Shown one piece after another: positions 6,634 to 14,452 of a stretch of 23,454 nt of DNA. The translations under genes were made by a program, and so were the position numbers. Positions within the stretch are counted from its first letter, which is position 1; every line of letters starts with the position of its first letter. Origin of the DNA: an uncultured Clostridia bacterium (GTDB lineage Bacteria; Bacillota; Clostridia; Lachnospirales; CAG-274); contig CANRCU010000007.1 of the NCBI GenBank assembly GCA_947629215.1, positions 1 to 23,454 on the forward strand. The letters run 5' to 3'. The notes under the pieces are model-generated. The model was not told where the DNA came from, did not search any database, and was given only the letters and a program-made list of their open reading frames with translations.

Positions 6634-9600
6634 TTATTCAACTTCAGCCGAATAGTCAAAGAACAATTCGGGTGCAAGTACATTTTTTTCAATATCTGTT
6701 TTACTGCTGAAATCGCAAGGCAGTTTATACATCTCAATGTGAATGTGATCCTGTTCGGCTTCGGGGACTGTAAATTCATCTCCGCCTATTTCGTGATAAA
6801 CTGTTGACGTAGAGCAGGGGAAAAGGTTATCCGCAAATATATCTTCGTTTTCCGTATCATTACTGCTGTCGGGAGTGGTAGTATTTACACCTATGTTGTG
6901 AGCAACAACGCCGATTAGATCCCCTTGTTTCACAATTTTACTGCCTATAACATATGAATTAGATGAACAAGAAATTTTTATCAGATAGCCGTCTTTGGTA
7001 AAGTCAAAATCATTCCCGTTATACGCAGTTGAAATGACATATTCAAAACCTCTGCCTTCACGCTGTACGACCTTGCACAAACCGCTTATCGGCGCATAGA
7101 TCAAATCTCCGCCGTCTGCCGAAAGGTCTGTTGCATAATGATTTTTTTCGGTTTTACTTATGCTTCCGTATACTGTTTTATCGGGATCGGCATTTGCAGG
7201 CGGTTTATATGTCAGCACAACTTGTTTTCCAAAATGTTTGGATATTCTGCTTTCTATTGTTTCTTCGTCGGATAACTCCAAAGGGAATGACAGATTTGCG
7301 GCTGCAAAATTTCCGTACTTATAGGTATTGTAAAATTTTTCTTTCATAGAATTATTTTTTACATCGTCGTCATCAAAGCGTATCATATCATTATCTATTA
7401 AATATTTTACGGAATATTTTTTCCCGAAATAAAAATAATAATTTGCCTTGTCCTTAGAATAAGTTACGGAATAAATCGGGTCTTTATAACTTTCGTCAAT
7501 GTTTCCGTCAGAATCTTCATCTCTGACGAAAATTTTATAATTGTATGTAGCCTCAAAAAGTTCCGACGCCGCTTTTTCTAATTCCATTTTTCCTACAAAT
7601 CCGAAAAACGTTGAAAACCAGCCAAGATTTTCCTTTCGAGTTTGGATATATGCCAATACCGCACGATAATCATCCGTTGTCCAACGATATGTTTCCAACA
7701 TTTCATCGGAAGAAGAAAACACCTTATTAAACCCTGTATAAGTTGGCTTTTTTTCTTTACCATCCGAATTTTCCCCGATATTTACAACGGACTCATCGGG
7801 AGGAAGATCGACCGCCAAAGCGTATACGCATTCATATGAACGGTCGCTTGTGTTATCGTTCTTAGCCTCCAGATTTACATTTGTAAAGCCTTTACTGTAC
7901 CATTTGCTTTGCTGTGAACAGTCTTTTTCAGCTATAAATTTTATTATTGCCGTTGTATCAAGGTCAGTGGGTGTCTGCCATATAAAACTGCCTATTGCAC
8001 CTACAACAACTCCGCATATGGCAACAATGATTATTACATTTACGAAAAGCAGGGCAAACACATTTAAAGCAGCCGATTTAGTAGCTTTTAATGATTCTTG
8101 TGCAGCCATTTTTACGGTACTCGCAGTTTTATTTTTTATGACGGCTATTTTCTGCTTTGTCTGCAATCTTCGGAAAGCGTCAAAATGTTTTGCTGTTGTT
8201 TTTGTCTTTGCATAAGCTGTTTTAATATTGTAAGGTGCATTTTTTATTATCTTAGCGGTTGACGTGCCCGCATATGCTATATCTTTGACGCTGTTAGATA
8301 CAGCCGAATACCAATCTCTGACCGCAGTAGCTGTTTCACCGGTTTTTATAACATCATCAACTGCTTTAAAAGTCATATCTTCATCGGCTTTTTCGGATAT
8401 ATCACTACGAATTGCTTTTACAACAGAAGTTCCGCCTGTTTTCAAAAGTTCGGCTGCCGAATTGTTTTTATCCGATATAACATTAACGATATTCTGTTTT
8501 AATTCCGATTTTATCCCCGGTACAGAGGCAGCTTTAACGGCTTTGTTTGACCTTTGCAGCCGCTTTTGCGGTGATGTCGACTTAGGTTCAATAATGTTAT
8601 AAGCCATAGCTGTTGCCGATACTGCACCCTCGGTTATTTGCAAAGTTTCATCTTCGGAATTTTTTACCGCCGAATGTATACCGTTATTTATATTATCTGC
8701 ACCTAAAGAAACGGCTGTTTTACGTTGTGACCTGTGCCTTTTGTTTTCAATTTTTTTCTTTGGCGTTTTTTCGGTACAATGTACAGCAGTTTCCTTATGT
8801 GTTTTTACAGGCGGTGAATTTTCCTTTACCATTTCGGCGTTTTGTTCCCTTGCCTGTTGTTCATCATCTTTATAGACGTAAACGGCAGTTTCGGAAGATG
8901 TACGGCTGTATACCATTTCTGCCTGCTTTAAACAAGACCTATTATCTTGTCGGACAATAGGTCTGCTAATATTTATTGCTTCGTTTTGTTTAACATCTCC
9001 TGTTTTCTGCCTGTTTTTTATTTTTTGCAGTTGTTTTTGTCGTGTTGCCTTTGACAGCTTTGACTGCTGCATATTGTCCGTATACCCTGCGGTTTCGGTA
9101 CAATGTACAGATGTTTCCTTATGTGTTTTTACGGGCAGTGAATTTTCCTTTACCATTTCGGCGTTTTGTTCCCTTGCCTGTTGTTCATAATCTTTATAGA
9201 AGTAAACAGCAGTTTCGGAAGATGTATGGCTGTATACCATTTCTGCCTGCTTTAAAGAAGAATTATCATCTTGTCGGGCAATAGGTCTATCAATATTTAT
9301 TGTTTCGTTTTGTTTAACTTCTCCTGTTTTCTGCCTGTCTTTTATTTTTTGCAGTTGTTTTTGGCGTGTTGCCTTTGACAGCTTTGACCGCTGTATATTG
9401 TCCGTATACCCTGCGGTTTTATTGATATAATCTTTCGACGTAGATGATAGTGCGTGTTCCTGCGAAACAGATATAATATCTTCCTTTACCGATTTATGCT
9501 CGATAACGGATATTTCTTTTTTGGGCTTAATTACAGGTCGTTTATTCAATGCCTGCAAATTTTCACCGGAGTTGTGAACCGCTGTTGCGCTTTCTGATTT

Positions 9601-10170
9601 TACAACCGTTGCTGTACTGTCGGTTTTAACAATATCCCGATTATTTCTGATATTATTTGAACCAACGGATTTTTCCTTTCTTTTTTTATTGATGACCTTT
9701 TTATAAGAGGAGGTTGCTTTTACCGTCGCTTCTGCTGCTGTTACAGTGTCACGAGCATTATTAAAATCCGATTTTACAATATCCGTACCGTCAGCAGGCT
9801 TTACGATCCCCGATGTATCCTTTTCTTTAACAATGTTGCAGGCATTGGGAAATTTAATAATAGCCGATGAATTTTCGCTTTTAACAACAGATTTCTTATG
9901 CTTTTCGGCTTGCTTGGCTTTTCTTGCTTTTTCAAAGCCTGTTTTGCCTTTATGGGAAATCTTATTGTTATAAGTGCTTTTATCCGTACTTCCATAATGG
10001 ATTTTACCCGAATAATCCCTGAAAGTAGGTTTTTCTTCAGCCGCTTTTATAACATCGTTATTTTCTTTGACAGCCTTGCTTTTATTGTCCTCTACTTTTT
10101 CGCTGTTTATATCCTTACGCTGCTTATTTACTGCCTTTGAGTTATCCTTATCCTTTATCATTCCGTTCAT
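6634..10170 (-). CDS. Large membrane-anchored M23 peptidase of the conjugation machinery (CD1108-like), 1178 aa
   Basis: The C-terminal domain (about 965-1160) has the LytM/M23 zinc ligands: 'HYATD' (H-x3-D) near residue 1010 and 'HIHIEMYK' (H-x-H) near 1143. M23 enzymes cut peptide cross-bridges in peptidoglycan, which a transfer channel must breach. One transmembrane helix lies at about 703-728 ('NVIIIVAICGVVVGAIG'), so the catalytic part should be outside the cell. Residues 1-700 are cytoplasmic, very rich in Lys/Ser/Thr/Asn and probably disordered, and contain a tandem 108-residue duplication (about 252-467). The architecture resembles the CD1108-type mobile-element proteins, but the cytoplasmic part is unusually long. 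I see no NlpC/P60 or lysozyme motif. GAGGTG precedes the ATG, which lies inside the last 23 bases of virB4, so the two are probably translationally coupled. Confidence 0.88.
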   Translation of the reverse strand: MNGMIKDKDNSKAVNKQRKDINSEKVEDNKSKAVKENNDVIKAAEEKPTFRDYSGKIHYGSTDKSTYNNKISHKGKTGFEKARKAKQAEKHKKSVVKSENSSAIIKFPNACNIVKEKDTSGIVKPADGTDIVKSDFNNARDTVTAAEATVKATSSYKKVINKKRKEKSVGSNNIRNNRDIVKTDSTATVVKSESATAVHNSGENLQALNKRPVIKPKKEISVIEHKSVKEDIISVSQEHALSSTSKDYINKTAGYTDNIQRSKLSKATRQKQLQKIKDRQKTGEVKQNETINIDRPIARQDDNSSLKQAEMVYSHTSSETAVYFYKDYEQQAREQNAEMVKENSLPVKTHKETSVHCTETAGYTDNMQQSKLSKATRQKQLQKIKNRQKTGDVKQNEAINISRPIVRQDNRSCLKQAEMVYSRTSSETAVYVYKDDEQQAREQNAEMVKENSPPVKTHKETAVHCTEKTPKKKIENKRHRSQRKTAVSLGADNINNGIHSAVKNSEDETLQITEGAVSATAMAYNIIEPKSTSPQKRLQRSNKAVKAASVPGIKSELKQNIVNVISDKNNSAAELLKTGGTSVVKAIRSDISEKADEDMTFKAVDDVIKTGETATAVRDWYSAVSNSVKDIAYAGTSTAKIIKNAPYNIKTAYAKTKTTAKHFDAFRRLQTKQKIAVIKNKTASTVKMAAQESLKATKSAALNVFALLFVNVIIIVAICGVVVGAIGSFIWQTPTDLDTTAIIKFIAEKDCSQQSKWYSKGFTNVNLEAKNDNTSDRSYECVYALAVDLPPDESVVNIGENSDGKEKKPTYTGFNKVFSSSDEMLETYRWTTDDYRAVLAYIQTRKENLGWFSTFFGFVGKMELEKAASELFEATYNYKIFVRDEDSDGNIDESYKDPIYSVTYSKDKANYYFYFGKKYSVKYLIDNDMIRFDDDDVKNNSMKEKFYNTYKYGNFAAANLSFPLELSDEETIESRISKHFGKQVVLTYKPPANADPDKTVYGSISKTEKNHYATDLSADGGDLIYAPISGLCKVVQREGRGFEYVISTAYNGNDFDFTKDGYLIKISCSSNSYVIGSKIVKQGDLIGVVAHNIGVNTTTPDSSNDTENEDIFADNLFPCSTSTVYHEIGGDEFTVPEAEQDHIHIEMYKLPCDFSSKTDIEKNVLAPELFFDYSAEVE
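8770..9417 (-). repeat. Tandem duplication of a 324-bp unit inside the M23 gene
   Basis: Positions 8770-9093 and 9094-9417 are two nearly identical copies in direct orientation with a period of 324 bp (108 codons), so the frame is kept. Both copies encode the 'SKLSKATRQKQLQKIK' stretch, the 'AEMVYS.TSSETAVY' stretch and 'EQQAREQNAEMVKENS'. Differences are scattered substitutions, many of which change the amino acid. The duplication is therefore not brand new. Confidence 0.93.
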
Positions 10171-12697
10171 AAGACATCACCTCGGATAATTTTGTTGTCA
10201 TCAGACTATACAACTTTGTATCTGTCGGAAACTTGTCAATAAAGGGAACAATGCTGTTACCTGCAAAAAGAAGTCCCTGTCCTGCATTTGCGTTGGTCAC
10301 AAAGGATAATTGAGTAGGCGAAATATTCAAAATTTCTGCCAGCTTTATCCTGTCCTGCGGTGCCTGATTTAACATAAGAATGTAATCGCTGTTTGCCAAC
10401 ATCTTACCTGCAAGCGGACTATCCAACAGGTCGCTTATATTCTGCGTTATACCGGTACATATAGCACCGTATTTTCTCGCTCTTTTCCAAAGAGATGCCA
10501 GAAATTGAGCGGAATACGGATTACTGAAAAGTAAATGTGCCTCATCAATTACTATCCAAGTTGTTCTGCCTATCAATCTGTTTGAAACAACTCTGTTCCA
10601 AATCTGATCGAGAATAACCAACATACCCAAAGTTTTCAGTTGATCCCCCAGTTCTTTTATATCAAACACAACAAATCTGTTGTTTATATTGATATTGGTA
10701 CTGTGTGCAAACAAATCAAAACTGCCCGAAGTGTAGAGCCCCAATACTTTTAAAAGGTTTTCCTTTTCCGTTTGCAGTTCCGGAACGGTAACTTTTTCAA
10801 GTTCTTTATAAAAATCCGTAAGTGTAGGCATAGGCGCATTTTTCCTCTTAAAATATGATCTATACAATGAAGTAAGCACCTTATCAACAAGAGTTCTTTC
10901 TGCACCTGTGAGTCCTATACCGCTTTCTTTTGTAACAATAACATCAAGAAAGGAAAACATAAACTCTGTTTTGAACGACAGGGGATTTTTTGATTTTTCC
11001 TCGTTATCGTCACCGCCCGAATATTCCGCTGAAATATCAAGGGGATTAAAGAATGTATTTGTATCATTTGAAATTTTTACTATTTCTCCGCCAAAATTTT
11101 CAAACAGGCTTAAATATTCGCTTTCGGGGTCAAGAACGAGTATCTCGTCATCTTCGGAATTAAGCATTACATCTACAAGGCAGCGCTTTGTTGCAAAACT
11201 TTTACCGCTGCCCGGACTTCCGAGTACATAGCCCGCAGGATTTTTCAATGCTTTTCTGTTAAAGAAAATGAGATTTCTTGACAAAGCGTTCAAGCCGTAA
11301 TACATTCCGCCGTCATCAAAAAGCTCTTGTGTTGTAAAAGGAATAAATATAGCCTGCGCAGCCGTTGTAAGTGTACGCCGTATAGCAATATCGTTTTTCC
11401 CAAAGGGCAAAGTTGCGTTAAGTCCTGCCTCTTGCTCGCAGGCGATAGGTGCCAGTTCACAACTAAAAGATCTTGCTTTGCCTTTTAACTTTTCAACATT
11501 TTCCTCCAATTCCGTCAATGTTTTTGCAGAAGTAAAAACAATAATAGAGCCTTGAAACAGTCTTTGATTTCGTTCCTGCATATCTTCAATAAGCATATTT
11601 GTTTCGGTCAAATGCCGCTTTAAATGCTGTGGTATCATATCGGGATCCGTTCCCTGCTGCAAAAGTTTTTGCTGCCTTGCCGCCTTATCCTGTTCCATAA
11701 AAGCTAATTTTGTTTTTACCATTTCAATGGCTGACGAATTATCCATTGAATTGGTATGGATATTTATTGTGCTGTTGCAGGGTATCTCGGCAAGAGCATT
11801 TAACAGTTTATCCGATAGATCTGTGGGAAGTTTCCGCAGCATAAGCACCTGACCGTAATAATCGCCGAATTCAAAATAAGTCTGTTTGCTGTTAGGCTTA
11901 AAATCAAAGAAGTAAGGTGAAATAAAGTCTTTTGTCGTAAGACCTGTCCCTATCAAATCTTTATAATCAAACTTCATAGGTTCGTTAGGGTTTAGAATAC
12001 TGTTCATATATTCAATGCGTTCTGCGCCCGATACGCTCATTACATCACAGCCAAGGCTTTTGAATTGACCTGTAATATCGGTTTCTATCCTCAATAATGC
12101 AGGGTAGGCAGCCTCATAATTGTCTGCTGTTATGCCAAAGGTTATATATTTTTCGCGGATTATGCTGTTTTGTCCTTGCAAAGCCTTTTGTTCAAGCATT
12201 TTGTTATACTCGATCCTTAAATCGTCTTTGCCGTCATTACGCATAGGAAAAAGCATTCGGCTCTTGAAATCATCAATATCTATCCGTCTGTTATGTACAG
12301 TTATCTGCACATTTATTTCGGGCGAAAAGTAATTCAGAATTTCACAATATCGCGAAAAAATATCTATCTGTTCATCACGCTGCGCTACTTGATAATTTAT
12401 ATCCGAAAACTTTATAGTCTTTGAAAAGAAATTTTCTCCCACCTGACAAACACCGTTTTCAAACATATATCTGTATTTCAGCGTATCTTGACAGGTCTTA
12501 GGCGCAGCCTCTGCTTTTGCTTTTTTCTTCTTTTTGGCATTTTTACGCTCTAATGCCTCCTGCTGATTTTTTAATCGCTTTATACGCTGTTTTTCTTGCT
12601 CTTTCAGTGCTTTTCGCTGTGATTTCAGCAATTTCATATTCTCTTTTGTTTTTTCCCTGTGTTTTCGCTGTATTTCGTTTTCTTTTGGAATAAACAT
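10148..12697 (-). CDS. virB4: VirB4-family conjugation ATPase
   Basis: This 849-residue AAA-type ATPase powers assembly of the type IV secretion channel at the inner face of the membrane. Walker A is 'GSPGSGKSFATKR' at residues 493-505, and Walker B is 'WIVIDEAHLLF' near 710-720. The VirB4 N-terminal domain runs from about residue 75 to 440. The first 65 residues are strongly basic (Lys/Arg/Gln) and are encoded in the overlap with prgI. AAGGAGG lies before the ATG at 12697, which supports this start despite the long overlap. It is followed directly by the M23 gene with a 23-nt overlap. Gene order PrgI-VirB4-M23 is the standard one in Gram-positive ICEs. Confidence 0.95.
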   Translation of the reverse strand: MFIPKENEIQRKHREKTKENMKLLKSQRKALKEQEKQRIKRLKNQQEALERKNAKKKKKAKAEAAPKTCQDTLKYRYMFENGVCQVGENFFSKTIKFSDINYQVAQRDEQIDIFSRYCEILNYFSPEINVQITVHNRRIDIDDFKSRMLFPMRNDGKDDLRIEYNKMLEQKALQGQNSIIREKYITFGITADNYEAAYPALLRIETDITGQFKSLGCDVMSVSGAERIEYMNSILNPNEPMKFDYKDLIGTGLTTKDFISPYFFDFKPNSKQTYFEFGDYYGQVLMLRKLPTDLSDKLLNALAEIPCNSTINIHTNSMDNSSAIEMVKTKLAFMEQDKAARQQKLLQQGTDPDMIPQHLKRHLTETNMLIEDMQERNQRLFQGSIIVFTSAKTLTELEENVEKLKGKARSFSCELAPIACEQEAGLNATLPFGKNDIAIRRTLTTAAQAIFIPFTTQELFDDGGMYYGLNALSRNLIFFNRKALKNPAGYVLGSPGSGKSFATKRCLVDVMLNSEDDEILVLDPESEYLSLFENFGGEIVKISNDTNTFFNPLDISAEYSGGDDNEEKSKNPLSFKTEFMFSFLDVIVTKESGIGLTGAERTLVDKVLTSLYRSYFKRKNAPMPTLTDFYKELEKVTVPELQTEKENLLKVLGLYTSGSFDLFAHSTNININNRFVVFDIKELGDQLKTLGMLVILDQIWNRVVSNRLIGRTTWIVIDEAHLLFSNPYSAQFLASLWKRARKYGAICTGITQNISDLLDSPLAGKMLANSDYILMLNQAPQDRIKLAEILNISPTQLSFVTNANAGQGLLFAGNSIVPFIDKFPTDTKLYSLMTTKLSEVMSYERNDKG

Positions 12698-13097
12698 CTT
12701 TTTTTCCTCCTTTCCTTTGGTTTTCTTGCTGTTCAGCTTGTTCTTTCAAAAACTCCTGACAACTGCGGCGATATTCTTCGGCTTCGATAGGTAACGAAGT
12801 GCATTTTATTTCATACTTTCGCTTATTGACTCCAAAGGCTGCTTTAAGCCTTATTTTTATATATTTTTCAAAGGTATAACCGCCTTTTTTAATGAAACCG
12901 ATACAAAAGGCAGGAACGGCAACAGCCATTGTTGCGTATGTAGCCAAGTCCATATTTATATTTTTCAACAGAAAAAATGTGGGAATACCACAACCGAACG
13001 CTGCCGCACCGCAGATAAGCTGCCTGATCGACAGACCTGCGATAATGCTTTCTTTGTAGTCTTTTATCTCCTCCGGTACTCTGACTTCTATACTCAT
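12543..13097 (-). CDS. prgI: PrgI-family (VirB3-like) membrane protein with extended tail
   Basis: Small inner-membrane component of the transfer channel. The N-terminus 'RVPEEIKDYKESIIAGLSIRQL' type pattern and two hydrophobic helices at about residues 25-45 and 50-68 are typical of PrgI, followed by a basic cytoplasmic region ('FEKYIKIRLKAAF'). Most relatives stop at about 120-140 residues; this one is 184. The last 51 residues or so, rich in Lys/Arg/Ala, are encoded entirely within the start of virB4 in another frame. The ATG directly follows the TAA of the VirB6-like gene, so it is translated by coupling with that gene; only a weak GGGGG ribosome site is present. Confidence 0.88.
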   Translation of the reverse strand: MSIEVRVPEEIKDYKESIIAGLSIRQLICGAAAFGCGIPTFFLLKNINMDLATYATMAVAVPAFCIGFIKKGGYTFEKYIKIRLKAAFGVNKRKYEIKCTSLPIEAEEYRRSCQEFLKEQAEQQENQRKGGKKDVYSKRKRNTAKTQGKNKREYEIAEITAKSTERARKTAYKAIKKSAGGIRA

Positions 13098-13940
13098 TTA
13101 TATCGCCCCCATTATCTGTTTTACAATTCTTCCGCTGCTGAATACCGAAACCGCAAGTACAGCTGTATAAATGATATTTTGCAATAAAAATGAATTTATA
13201 AATTGACTTATATCAATACTGCTGTTATAGCTTTTTACAAAGCTGCCCATAAGTGCCTGATATATGAGAAAACAAGCAACGATAGCCGTTCCCTGCAAAC
13301 ATACAGCTGTAAAACTTTTCAAAAAGTTTATGGCTGTCTGACGAAAATCTGTGCTTGCAAGTGTTGAAAGCGGAATAGGGGATAAAAGCAGCATGATCCA
13401 TAATTCAAAAGCACGAAATATAACCGTTGTGCTGATTATACCCTCCACAAAGTGTACAAACAGCCAACACACAAAAACAACAATATATGTGAAAATACGG
13501 TTGAAAAAGCCAAGACTTTCTATTGCGCTTACCAGTGTTGTCACTTGCGTGCTTGTTACACCGACACCGAAGTTATAATTGGTTATCATACTGCTGCCAA
13601 GCGTTACAGCCGTTCCCTCAATGCCGTTTAAAAGTGACGGGATATGACAAAACAACATAGCGAATACACCAAACTTAATGAGTATATGGGCAGGCAGCTT
13701 AATACTGTTAAGACCGGTTTCGCCGCCGTTTGAGCGGTTTATCATTGCAACAAGTTCCAAAAGCATAAACAGTGTCAGTAAGGATGCACCGACCGCAAAA
13801 ACTGTGCCTTTCATTAAACCAACAACAGTATTGTTTGTTCCTGCGTTATATTGTGATAAGGTTTTGGTCAAAGAGGCTGCAAAACCGTTTTCAAGAGATA
13901 AGTTACATAAATCGGTGATCATTACTTCTATAAAACTCAT
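13098..13940 (-). CDS. VirB6/TrbL-like polytopic membrane protein of the transfer channel
   Basis: The 280-residue protein has about six hydrophobic segments: residues 45-67, 85-105, 145-170, 175-198, 210-230 and 250-270. A central conserved-looking stretch is 'ELWIMLLLSPIPLSTLAST'. This matches the VirB6/TrbL-like proteins found between Maff2 and PrgI in Clostridia ICEs, which are thought to form part of the inner-membrane DNA channel. The assignment rests on topology, this stretch and gene order rather than a catalytic motif. AAAGGGTGA lies before the ATG. A terminator-like hairpin precedes the gene and prgI follows without a gap. Confidence 0.85.
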   Translation of the reverse strand: MSFIEVMITDLCNLSLENGFAASLTKTLSQYNAGTNNTVVGLMKGTVFAVGASLLTLFMLLELVAMINRSNGGETGLNSIKLPAHILIKFGVFAMLFCHIPSLLNGIEGTAVTLGSSMITNYNFGVGVTSTQVTTLVSAIESLGFFNRIFTYIVVFVCWLFVHFVEGIISTTVIFRAFELWIMLLLSPIPLSTLASTDFRQTAINFLKSFTAVCLQGTAIVACFLIYQALMGSFVKSYNSSIDISQFINSFLLQNIIYTAVLAVSVFSSGRIVKQIMGAI

Positions 13941-13962
13941 TTATATCACCCTTTCATTGAAA

Positions 13963-13991
13963 AGGCTCTGCGCCTTTACGGTACAGAGCCT
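13963..13991 (-). terminator. Hairpin terminator between the Maff2-like and VirB6-like genes
   Basis: On the minus strand AGGCTCTG (13991-13984) pairs perfectly with CAGAGCCT (13970-13963) around a 13-nt loop, followed by a short U-run (UUUUC). The stem is strong but the U-tract is short, so it may only reduce transcription into the channel genes. That would fit a pilin-like gene needing more product than the genes after it. Confidence 0.7.
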
Positions 13992-14004
13992 GAATATCTG
14001 TGGA

Positions 14005-14385
14005 TTATACGGTCATTGAAAGGTCAAGCGCACCTATTGCAACGCCGGCAGCAATGATGATTGCACCGCCGAGGATCTGCCAAATCGCATTACCGATACC
14101 GGGACCGTTAGAATCCTTTATCGACATACCTAATGTAACAAGTCCCCACACTGCCCATAAACCACCGCCTGCGGTTGCTGCCTTGCTTAAAAGGCTTTTT
14201 GCTGTTGTTATCGCACTCGCTGCATCTGGTGCAGTAGCCGCAGCGGCTGCAAAGCAGTTGGCTGTAAATGCCGCTACCATAATTACACCTGTTGTTACTA
14301 CCGGTCTTATAAAGTTTGACACCGCAGTTTTTCTTGCCATTTTGTTTTTTCTTTCGCTTAAAAGCATTACCTGTGAATTTTTCAT
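14005..14385 (-). CDS. Maff2/VirB2-like small membrane protein, 126 aa
   Basis: Residues about 22-52 form a hydrophobic, Ala-rich segment resembling a signal sequence ('VIMVAAFTANCFAAAAATA'). Two further hydrophobic segments are at about 68-88 ('AATAGGGLWAVWGLVTLGM') and 103-122 ('LGGAIIIAAGVAIGAL'). The Gly-rich segment with 'WAVWG' and the second helix resemble the Maff2 family that occupies this position between VirD4 and VirB6 in Clostridia ICEs, and the layout resembles VirB2-type pilins. Perfect AAAGGAGGAAA lies before the ATG at 14385; an inner ATG at 14340 has no comparable ribosome site. Terminator hairpins flank the gene on both sides. Pilin function is inferred. Confidence 0.78.
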   Translation of the reverse strand: MKNSQVMLLSERKNKMARKTAVSNFIRPVVTTGVIMVAAFTANCFAAAAATAPDAASAITTAKSLLSKAATAGGGLWAVWGLVTLGMSIKDSNGPGIGNAIWQILGGAIIIAAGVAIGALDLSMTV

Positions 14386-14425
14386 AATTGATTTCCTCCT
14401 TTATAAGTAGATATTTTTTATATAT

Positions 14426-14452
14426 AAAAAGAGCCGTCATTTTCGACAACTC
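14426..14452 (-). terminator. Rho-independent terminator after virD4
   Basis: On the minus strand GAGTTGTC (14452-14445) pairs with GACGGCTC (14438-14431), including two G-U pairs, around a 6-nt loop, followed by five U and more A/U. It abuts the virD4 stop codon at 14453. A weak -35/-10 pair overlapping the hairpin (TTGTCG, 17 bases, TATATA) might restart transcription for the Maff2-like gene, but I would not rely on it. Confidence 0.78.

Noticed and set aside
8770..9417. Repeat array such as CRISPR
   Set aside because: There are only two long adjacent units with no spacers, and both are in-frame coding sequence.
14108..14449. 113-codon minus-strand ORF over the Maff2-like gene
   Set aside because: It lacks a ribosome site, shares most of its length with the well-supported Maff2-like frame, and has a Cys/Arg-rich shadow composition.
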